Shown: in pieces, positions 1 through 5,810 of the stretch
Position numbering within the stretch: position 1 is the first letter of the stretch
Layout: each line of letters begins with the position of its first letter
Assembly: GCA_934418295.1 (NCBI GenBank)
Contig: CAKRWZ010000038.1
Coordinates: forward strand, 1-17,482
Direction of reading: 5' to 3'
Length of the DNA stretch: 17,482 bases
DNA from: an uncultured Mediterraneibacter sp.
Lineage (GTDB): Bacteria; Bacillota; Clostridia; Lachnospirales; Lachnospiraceae
Made by a program: the position numbers and the translations under genes
The notes under the pieces: model-generated
What the model saw: only the letters and a program-made list of their open reading frames with translations
Database searches by the model: none
Told to the model about the DNA's origin: nothing

Positions 1-654
1 GCCATCCGGGCAGCAGTGAAAGTGCTGGAAGAAAAAGGCGCACAGGTAGAAGAGTTTGATCTGGAGTTTATCGACTATGCCATTCCGGCTTATTATGTCA
101 TTGCTTCTGCGGAGGCAAGTTCCAACCTGGAGCGGTTTGACGGTGTGAAGTACGGGTATCGGACAGAAGAATATGAGGGGCTTCATAACATGTACAAGAA
201 AACCCGTTCCGAAGGGTTCGGCGCAGAGGTAAAACGCCGGATCATGCTGGGATCCTTTGTACTGAGTTCCGGATATTATGATGCATATTATCTGAAGGCA
301 TTGCGCACGAAGGCACTGATCAAGCAGGCCTTTGACAAGGCTTTTGAAAAATACGACATGATCATCGGACCGGCGGCACCGACTACGGCGCCGGAGATCG
401 GAAAGAGCCTGAGCGATCCGATTAAGATGTATCTGGGAGATATTTATACTATCGCAGTCAATCTGGCCGGGCTTCCGGGTATGACCATCCCGGTTGGAAA
501 AGATCAGAAAGGACTGCCCATCGGCATGCAGCTGATCGGAGATTCTTTCCAAGAGAAAAAATTGATCCGGGCGGCATACACGTATGAGTGCGTGACCGGA
601 AAAGAACATGAAAAACCGGCAGATCCCACCGTGTATACAGGAAAGGAGGCGTAA
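1..654 (+). CDS. gatA: Asp/Glu-tRNA amidotransferase subunit A, C-terminal part
   Basis: This is the C-terminal part of the amidase subunit of the GatCAB complex. That complex releases ammonia from glutamine and passes it to GatB to convert Glu-tRNA(Gln) and Asp-tRNA(Asn) to the amide forms in the cytoplasm. The frame is open from the first base, so the gene is cut by the window edge; an in-frame GTG at 16 is an internal Val codon, not the start. The Ser-cisSer-Lys catalytic region lies upstream and is not visible. The visible part holds typical late amidase-signature sequence: YDMIIGPAAPTTAPEIG, then NLAGLPGMTIPVG and GLPIGMQLIG, close to the usual C-terminus. The gatB ribosome site AAAGGAGG sits inside the last codons (642-648), and only five bases separate the two genes, so they are co-transcribed and probably translationally coupled. 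Confidence 0.96.
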   Translation, partial: AIRAAVKVLEEKGAQVEEFDLEFIDYAIPAYYVIASAEASSNLERFDGVKYGYRTEEYEGLHNMYKKTRSEGFGAEVKRRIMLGSFVLSSGYYDAYYLKALRTKALIKQAFDKAFEKYDMIIGPAAPTTAPEIGKSLSDPIKMYLGDIYTIAVNLAGLPGMTIPVGKDQKGLPIGMQLIGDSFQEKKLIRAAYTYECVTGKEHEKPADPTVYTGKEA

Positions 655-659
655 GGGAA

Positions 660-2093
660 ATGGCAAAGCAGTATGAAACTGTGATCGGACTGGAAGTCCA
701 TGTAGAACTGGCGACAAAGACAAAGATTTTCTGCGGCTGCAGCACTGCCTTCGGCGGGGCGCCCAATACCCATACCTGTCCGGTTTGTACCGGAATGCCG
801 GGTTCGCTTCCTGTATTGAACAAGCAGGTGGTGGAATATGCGGCGGCCATCGGTCTTGCGACCAACTGCAAGATCACACAGACGTGTAAATTTGACCGGA
901 AAAACTATTTTTATCCGGATAATCCGCAGAATTACCAGATTTCCCAGCTGTATCTTCCCATCGCCCGGGACGGGTATGTGGAGATCGAGACGGAGGACGG
1001 GACAAAAAAAGTCCGCATCCACGAAATGCATATGGAAGAAGATGCCGGAAAACTGACCCATGATGAGTGGGAAGATGTATCCTTTGTAGATTATAACCGA
1101 AGCGGTGTACCACTGGTAGAGATTGTATCTGAGCCGGATATGAGAAGTGCGGAGGAAGTCATTGCTTATCTGGAAAAACTGCGGCTGATCATCCAGTATC
1201 TGGGCGCATCCGACTGCAAACTGCAGGAAGGTTCCATGCGTGCTGACGTTAACCTGTCGGTAAGAGAAGCAGGAAGCGAAGTGTTTGGAACCCGTACAGA
1301 GATGAAAAACCTGAACTCCTTTAAGGCCATTGCCCGCGCCATCGAAGGGGAAAGAGACCGTCAGATCGATCTGCTGGAATCCGGTAAAACCGTGACCCAG
1401 GAGACCAGAAGATGGGATGATAACAAAGAAAAATCTTACGCCATGCGCTCCAAAGAGGATGCCCAGGATTATCGTTATTTCCCGGAACCGGATCTGGTGC
1501 CTATCGTGATCGGGGACGAATGGCTGGACGAGATCCGTTCCAGACAGCCGGAGTTCCGTACAGAGAAATTGATCCGTTACCGCAAAGAATTCGACATTCC
1601 GCAGTACGATGCAGAGATCATCACCAACTCCAAAAAGCTGGCAGATATCTTTGAGGCAGCAACGGAGATCTGCGGCAAACCGAAAAAAGTGTCCAACTGG
1701 CTGATGGTAGAGACACTCCGCCTGTTGAAGGAGCATGGAATGGAACCGGAAAAGATCACGTTCTCAGCGGAAAATCTGGCGAAGCTGATCGACCTGACGG
1801 ATGCCGGCACGATCAACAGCTCTGTGGCAAAGGAAGTATTCGAAAAAATCTTTACGGACGATGTGGATCCGGAAGTTTACGTGGAAGAAAACGGACTGAA
1901 GACAGTCAACGACGAAGGAGCTTTGAAAGCGGCACTGGAAGAAGCCATCGCCAACAATCCGAAAGCGGTGGAAGACTACAAAGGCGGTAAAGAAAAAGCA
2001 CTGGGCGCGTTGGTCGGACAGACCATGAAAGCCATGAAAGGTAAAGCAAATCCGGGCATGATCAATCAGATGCTCCGGGAAATGTTGAAATAA
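660..2093 (+). CDS. gatB: Asp/Glu-tRNA amidotransferase subunit B
   Basis: GatB binds the misacylated tRNA, activates the side-chain carboxylate with ATP and transfers ammonia from GatA to it, forming Gln-tRNA(Gln) and Asn-tRNA(Asn). The protein is 477 residues, the normal length. Visible motifs are the N-terminal IGLEVHVEL block, four zinc-type cysteines at C25, C27, C40 and C43, the HMEEDAGKLTH block and DYNRSGVPLVEIVSEPDM. The last roughly 150 residues form the helical and YqeY-like tail that contacts tRNA, ending in GALVGQTMKAMKGKANPGMINQML. The ATG at 660 follows AAAGGAGG in the end of gatA with good spacing. It is the last gene of the gatCAB operon; the only hairpin downstream is the CIRCE palindrome, which may also end this transcript. 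Confidence 0.97.
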   Translation: MAKQYETVIGLEVHVELATKTKIFCGCSTAFGGAPNTHTCPVCTGMPGSLPVLNKQVVEYAAAIGLATNCKITQTCKFDRKNYFYPDNPQNYQISQLYLPIARDGYVEIETEDGTKKVRIHEMHMEEDAGKLTHDEWEDVSFVDYNRSGVPLVEIVSEPDMRSAEEVIAYLEKLRLIIQYLGASDCKLQEGSMRADVNLSVREAGSEVFGTRTEMKNLNSFKAIARAIEGERDRQIDLLESGKTVTQETRRWDDNKEKSYAMRSKEDAQDYRYFPEPDLVPIVIGDEWLDEIRSRQPEFRTEKLIRYRKEFDIPQYDAEIITNSKKLADIFEAATEICGKPKKVSNWLMVETLRLLKEHGMEPEKITFSAENLAKLIDLTDAGTINSSVAKEVFEKIFTDDVDPEVYVEENGLKTVNDEGALKAALEEAIANNPKAVEDYKGGKEKALGALVGQTMKAMKGKANPGMINQMLREMLK

Positions 2094-2117
2094 AAAGTAA
2101 AAAACAAAAACGAACTG

Positions 2118-2144
2118 TTAGCACTCTTTTTTTAAGAGTGCTAA
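2118..2144. promoter_or_regulatory. CIRCE operator (HrcA binding site)
   Basis: The sequence TTAGCACTC, nine bases, GAGTGCTAA is a perfect 9-9-9 CIRCE inverted repeat, the operator of the heat-shock repressor HrcA. It ends seven bases before the -35 box of htpG, so it lies upstream of the promoter core. In RNA the same repeat would form a nine-pair hairpin followed by UUUU, so it could also act as a weak terminator for gatB. Confidence 0.93.
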
Positions 2145-2151
2145 TTTTCTG

Positions 2152-2180
2152 TTGACATTTTGTTCTAGCAGAGGTAGAAT
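2152..2180 (+). promoter_or_regulatory. sigma-A type promoter of htpG
   Basis: TTGACA at 2152-2157 and TAGAAT at 2175-2180 are separated by exactly 17 bases. This is an almost ideal vegetative promoter, and transcription should start near 2187. Combined with the CIRCE just upstream, it points to strong expression released when HrcA is titrated during heat stress. Confidence 0.88.
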
Positions 2181-2191
2181 AATCGCATATG

Positions 2192-2198
2192 AAAGGAG
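2192..2198 (+). promoter_or_regulatory. ribosome binding site that sets the htpG start
   Basis: AAAGGAG lies nine bases before the ATG at 2208. An in-frame TTG at 2199 directly abuts this site and cannot be the start, so the protein begins with MQTKKGSL. Confidence 0.85.
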
Positions 2199-2207
2199 TT
2201 GTTCATA

Positions 2208-4295
2208 ATGCAGACAAAAAAAGGAAGTTTATCTATTGAAAGTGAAAATATATTTCCAATCATAAAGAAATGGGTGTATTCGGATCATGACATTTTTATC
2301 CGGGAGATCGTATCCAACGGATGTGATGCGATCACGAAGCTGAAAAAGCTGGATATAATGGGTGAATATGAATTGCCGGATGGTTACAGACCGAAGATCG
2401 AGGTGACGGTAGATCCGGAAGAAAAGACCCTGAAATTTACGGATAACGGTGTGGGCATGACTGCGGATGAAGTGGTGGAATACATTACCCAGATCGCCTT
2501 TTCCGGAGCGACCCAGTTTTTGGAGAAATACAAAGATAAGACCACAGAGGATGACATGATCGGGCACTTTGGCCTTGGTTTTTATTCTGCGTTTATGGTG
2601 GCAGACGAGGTGCATATCGATACCCTGTCCTATCAGGAGGGAGCGGAGCCGGTACACTGGGTGAGCGAAGGCGGCACAGAGTATGAGATGCAGACCGGAG
2701 ACCGCGCGGAAGTCGGTACGGACATTACTCTTTATTTAAATGAGGACAGCCTGGAATTTGCCAATGAGTACCGGGTACGGGAAGTGCTGGATAAGTATTG
2801 TTCTTTCATGCCGGTGGAGATTTTCCTGAAAAAAGAGAATGCAGAGCCGGAATATGAGACCATCGATGAAAAGGAGCTGAAAGATACCGATCAGGTGGTG
2901 GAGCATATCCAGGAAGAAGCAAAAGAGGGCGAAGAGCCGAAAGAAAAAGTAAAGATCGTAAAACGGCCGGTATCCGTCAGTGATACGACGCCGCTTTGGA
3001 CGAAACATCCGAATGAGTGCGAAAAAGAAGATTATCTGGCATTTTACCGGAAAGTCTTTCTGGATTACAAAGAGCCTCTGTTCTGGATCCATCTGAACAT
3101 GGACTATCCGTTTAATCTGAAAGGAATTCTGTACTTCCCGCGGATCAATTCCGAGTACGATTCGCTGGAGGGCACGATCAAGCTTTACAACAACCAGGTA
3201 TTTATCGCGGACAATATCAAAGAGGTGATCCCGGAATTTTTGATGATCCTGAAAGGTGTCATCGACTGTCCGGATCTGCCGCTGAACGTCTCCCGAAGCG
3301 CTTTGCAGAATGACGGATTCGTCAATAAGATTTCCGATTATATTGCGAAAAAAGTGGCTGACAAGTTGCGAGGCATGTACAAGACAGACCGGGAGAATTA
3401 CGAAAAATATTGGGACAGCATCAGTCCCTTCATCAAATTTGGCTGCCTGAAAGACGAAAAATTTGCGGAGAAGATCAAAGAAGCTGTATTGTTTAAAGAT
3501 CTGGATCACAAGTATCTGACGCTGGAAGAGTATCTGAAAGCCAATGAACCGGAAGCTGAAGCCAAGGAAGGAGCAAAAGAAGCCGGTCAGGAAGCAGATA
3601 AGGCGGCAGAGGCTCAGACGGATTCTCCAGAGGCAGATAAAGCGGAAGATGCCGCGGAGACGGGAGAAAATGAGAAAGAAGAGCCGAAGACCATCGTTTA
3701 CTATGTGACGGATGAACAGCAGCAGAGTCAGTATATTAATATGTTCAAGGCGCAGAAACAAAATGCGGTACTGCTGACCCACAACATCGACTCTGCATTT
3801 ATCACCTATCTGGAGCAGAATGATCCGAAGCTGAAATTCCAGCGGATCGATGCAGATGTCAGCGAATCGCTCCGGGCCGAGGTGGCAGAGGAAGAAAAGG
3901 AAACCTTTGAAAAGAACACCGAGAGCTTAGTCAGCATTTTCCGGAAAGCGTTGGATGACGACAAGCTGGATGTAAAAGTAGAAAAGCTGAAAGATGACAG
4001 TGTGGCATCGATGGCAGTTTTGCCGGAAGAATCCAGAAGAATGGAAGAGATGATGAAGCTTTATGGTATGGGCGGCATGGACGCGGCAGCATTCGGAAGC
4101 AATGCAACGCTGATCCTGAATATGGGCCATCCGCTGGTGCAGTTTGTGCTGGAGCATAAAAAGAGCAAAAATGTACCGATCATCTGCAAGCAACTGTACG
4201 ATCTGGCAATGCTGGCGCATAAGCCGCTGAATCCGGAAGAGATGACTGCCTTCGTAAAACGGAGCAACGAGATCATGATGCTGTTGACTAAATAA
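2208..4295 (+). CDS. htpG: molecular chaperone HtpG (bacterial Hsp90)
   Basis: HtpG is the cytosolic ATP-dependent Hsp90 chaperone that remodels partly folded client proteins. The product is 695 residues from the ATG at 2208. The N-terminal GHKL ATPase shows the E33/N37/D40 helix (REIVSNGCDA), the ATP lid block DNGVGM and the GHFGLGFYSAFMVAD glycine-rich loop. The middle domain carries DCPDLPLNVSRSALQ, with the conserved Arg that contacts the gamma phosphate, and the C-terminal dimerisation domain ends with PLNPEEMTAFVKRSNEI. Between TLEEYL and IVYYVTD (residues about 446-494) there is an Ala/Glu/Lys-rich acidic insert of nearly 50 residues that most HtpG proteins lack. The gene stands alone behind a CIRCE and a strong promoter, so HrcA control of htpG is likely here, unlike in Bacillus subtilis. 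Confidence 0.96.
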   Translation: MQTKKGSLSIESENIFPIIKKWVYSDHDIFIREIVSNGCDAITKLKKLDIMGEYELPDGYRPKIEVTVDPEEKTLKFTDNGVGMTADEVVEYITQIAFSGATQFLEKYKDKTTEDDMIGHFGLGFYSAFMVADEVHIDTLSYQEGAEPVHWVSEGGTEYEMQTGDRAEVGTDITLYLNEDSLEFANEYRVREVLDKYCSFMPVEIFLKKENAEPEYETIDEKELKDTDQVVEHIQEEAKEGEEPKEKVKIVKRPVSVSDTTPLWTKHPNECEKEDYLAFYRKVFLDYKEPLFWIHLNMDYPFNLKGILYFPRINSEYDSLEGTIKLYNNQVFIADNIKEVIPEFLMILKGVIDCPDLPLNVSRSALQNDGFVNKISDYIAKKVADKLRGMYKTDRENYEKYWDSISPFIKFGCLKDEKFAEKIKEAVLFKDLDHKYLTLEEYLKANEPEAEAKEGAKEAGQEADKAAEAQTDSPEADKAEDAAETGENEKEEPKTIVYYVTDEQQQSQYINMFKAQKQNAVLLTHNIDSAFITYLEQNDPKLKFQRIDADVSESLRAEVAEEEKETFEKNTESLVSIFRKALDDDKLDVKVEKLKDDSVASMAVLPEESRRMEEMMKLYGMGGMDAAAFGSNATLILNMGHPLVQFVLEHKKSKNVPIICKQLYDLAMLAHKPLNPEEMTAFVKRSNEIMMLLTK

Positions 4296-4355
4296 ATGCG
4301 GGAAAACAGAATATAAGCGAATAAGAACAGATAAAAACAAAATATAATAAACAGG

Positions 4356-4400
4356 GCTCTTACCTATACAAAATCATGTATGATAAGAGCTCTTCTTTTA
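4356..4400. terminator. bidirectional terminator between htpG and the minus-strand gene
   Basis: GCTCTTA at 4356-4362 pairs with TAAGAGC at 4384-4390, and ATACA at 4366-4370 pairs with TGTAT at 4377-4381, around a short loop. On the plus strand TCTTCTTTTA follows; on the minus strand the stem is followed by a T-rich run (the complement of 4329-4353). It therefore fits termination of both convergent transcripts. Confidence 0.7.
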
Positions 4401-4898
4401 TAGATCTGATTCAAAAGAAATGCCTTTGTTGGCGAGAAATTTTTGTACGGAAAGATCCCAGGCGTGTTCCAGAGATTTATCCGGTGTAAACAGGTTCAGA
4501 GAAGTTCCGGTAATGCACTGCAGATGACTGCCGTCAAAACGGAGGTTCAGATACAGGCCCTGCACATTGGAAGGCTGAAAATCCAGTTGGTTCAGACGGA
4601 TCAGACGTTCGGTATTTTCCCGGGAAAGGCGGAAAACAAAACGAAAATTTAAAGGAGTCCGTTTCCCTTTGATCTGGGAAAAGAAAAGCTCCCGCACCTT
4701 TTGCCAGGGAATGTAATCCTCCAGCTGCTCCAGCTCCGGGTCATCCTTTTGAAAAAAAGCCTTTTGTGCGAACCCTTCCACGCGAAGGGTAAAACAGGTG
4801 ACCAGTTCGCCTTCTACCAAAAGAAAGTGGTCAAAAGTGTCCGACAGAAGCAGATGGGACATAAAATTTCGAGAATCATTTAAAGTCAAAGAAATCAT
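4398..4898 (-). CDS. DUF5721-like protein of unknown function
   Basis: This is a soluble protein of 166 residues with no signal peptide, membrane segment or catalytic motif I can point to. It starts MISLTLNDSRNFMSHLLLSDTFDHFL, which resembles what I remember of the DUF5721 family found in Lachnospiraceae; that match is from memory and no function is established. It mixes beta-type segments (FDHFLLVEGELVTCFTL, LYLNLRFDGSHLQCITG) with a basic middle. A longer reading back to 4964 exists, but the shorter start at 4898 is preferred: GAGGAA lies five bases before it, and the -35/-10 boxes at 4936-4964 would fall inside the longer version. It is monocistronic, divergent from the SGNH gene and convergent with htpG. 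Its end overlaps the shared terminator tail. Confidence 0.72.
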   Translation of the reverse strand: MISLTLNDSRNFMSHLLLSDTFDHFLLVEGELVTCFTLRVEGFAQKAFFQKDDPELEQLEDYIPWQKVRELFFSQIKGKRTPLNFRFVFRLSRENTERLIRLNQLDFQPSNVQGLYLNLRFDGSHLQCITGTSLNLFTPDKSLEHAWDLSVQKFLANKGISFESDL

Positions 4899-4901
4899 AA
4901 A

Positions 4902-4907
4902 TTCCTC
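4902..4907 (-). promoter_or_regulatory. ribosome binding site that sets the start at 4898
   Basis: On the minus strand GTGAGGAATTT precedes the ATG at 4898. The GAGGAA core at suitable distance supports the 166-residue product over the version with 22 extra residues. Confidence 0.65.
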
Positions 4908-4935
4908 ACTATGCCGTTCAACAAGTATCGAAGCT

Positions 4936-4964
4936 ATTTTATCACGAACAGAAGCTTTTCGCAA
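4936..4964 (-). promoter_or_regulatory. promoter of the DUF5721-like gene
   Basis: Read on the minus strand, TTGCGA (4964-4959) and TAAAAT (4941-4936) are separated by 17 bases. Transcription should begin near 4929, leaving a leader of about 30 bases before the ATG at 4898. Confidence 0.65.
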
Positions 4965-5007
4965 AGAGAAATAATTGCTGCAAAGACTGGAAGAAAAAGG
5001 CTTGTCT

Positions 5008-5016
5008 TGCTATAAT
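5008..5016 (+). promoter_or_regulatory. extended -10 promoter of the SGNH-MBOAT-DHHW operon
   Basis: TGCTATAAT is an exact extended -10 element (TG, one base, TATAAT). No good -35 box lies 16-19 bases upstream, which is usual for extended -10 promoters. The predicted start near 5023 gives a leader of about 23 bases before the ATG at 5046. It faces away from the minus-strand promoter at 4936-4964. Confidence 0.7.
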
Positions 5017-5033
5017 AGAAAGAGTTGTATATT

Positions 5034-5039
5034 GGGGAG
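5034..5039 (+). promoter_or_regulatory. ribosome binding site that sets the start at 5046
   Basis: GGGGAG lies six bases before the ATG at 5046. An in-frame TTG at 5025 is within two bases of the predicted transcription start and has no ribosome site, so it is excluded. Confidence 0.75.
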
Positions 5040-5045
5040 AATATT

Positions 5046-5810
5046 ATGAAACAAAAGAAGACAGCAAAACAAAAAAAACAGAAGAAGCAGGAGCGGATCC
5101 TGCTCGTGTTGGGCTTTCTGGTGGTGGTCATGATCCTGATCGTCGTGCTGCGGGGGATCCTGGGGAAAAAACAGGATCCGGCCGTGACCAGTGAAGGATT
5201 GAAGATCATTCAGAAAGAAGAAAAAGCAGATATAAAGGAAATTGAAGCAGAGATCCAATGGCTGGAAAACGGAGGCACGAAGCATGCAGACTCGGAAGAG
5301 TTGTTTGCCAAAAGTGTCGTGATCGGCGACTCCATCACGGAAGGACTTTCTGTCTATGGGGTTTTAGATGATTCCAGTGTGTCGGCAAAAGCCGGTGCGT
5401 CTCTCAGTAATTCGGACGATCTGCTGGCGGCGGCAGCAGCTATGCAGCCGGAGTACGTTTTCCTGGCATTTGGCAGCAACGATCTGCAGATGACAGGCGG
5501 AGACAGCGAAAAATTTCAAGAAAATTACGAAGTGTTCTTGCAGAAAGTGCAGGCACAGTTTCCCGATGCCAAAATTTTTGTGAACGGCATTTTCCCGGTC
5601 ACAGAACAGGCAGCGGCGTCGGATTCCAACTATGCACGGATAGATGCGTTCAATAAAGTACTGAAAAAGATCTGCAAGCAGGAGAAGCTGACGTATATCG
5701 ATACTTCAGATCTGCCGGAGCAGGATGATTATGCATCGGATGGAGTGCATATGAACTCGGCGTTATATAAAAAATGGGCAGAACGCATGACGGAGGTGGC
5801 TGCTTCATGA
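5046..5810 (+). CDS. membrane-anchored SGNH/GDSL hydrolase
   Basis: This protein of 254 residues is predicted to act outside the membrane as an acyl esterase or acetyltransferase. It has a lysine-rich cytoplasmic N-terminus (KQKKQKK), one membrane segment at about residues 18-38, a short linker, then an SGNH domain. The catalytic blocks are intact: VVIGDSITEG with nucleophile S96, the oxyanion Gly in the following segment, AFGSNDLQ with N145, and SDGVHMN with the D232/H235 pair. Similar anchored SGNH proteins pair with MBOAT acyltransferases in O-acetylation of peptidoglycan, teichoic acid or exopolysaccharide (for example PatB with PatA). The next gene starts inside its stop codon (ATGA), so the two are translationally coupled. 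The actual substrate cannot be read from the sequence. Confidence 0.87.
   Translation: MKQKKTAKQKKQKKQERILLVLGFLVVVMILIVVLRGILGKKQDPAVTSEGLKIIQKEEKADIKEIEAEIQWLENGGTKHADSEELFAKSVVIGDSITEGLSVYGVLDDSSVSAKAGASLSNSDDLLAAAAAMQPEYVFLAFGSNDLQMTGGDSEKFQENYEVFLQKVQAQFPDAKIFVNGIFPVTEQAAASDSNYARIDAFNKVLKKICKQEKLTYIDTSDLPEQDDYASDGVHMNSALYKKWAERMTEVAAS

Noticed and set aside
504..1736. Long minus-strand open frame of about 410 codons inside gatB
   Set aside because: The opposite frame encodes a full-length GatB with all motifs; the antisense product is rich in Phe, His and Cys without domains and has no credible ribosome site.
2736..3782. Minus-strand open frame of about 348 codons inside htpG
   Set aside because: It is the shadow of a well-supported HtpG, with low-complexity Phe/Leu/Arg content, partly the mirror of the acidic insert.
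5774..5806. Earlier start for the MBOAT gene
   Set aside because: The ATG at 5807 has GGAGG ten bases upstream and the typical ATGA overlap; the earlier ATG has no ribosome site and would overlap the SGNH gene by 37 bases.
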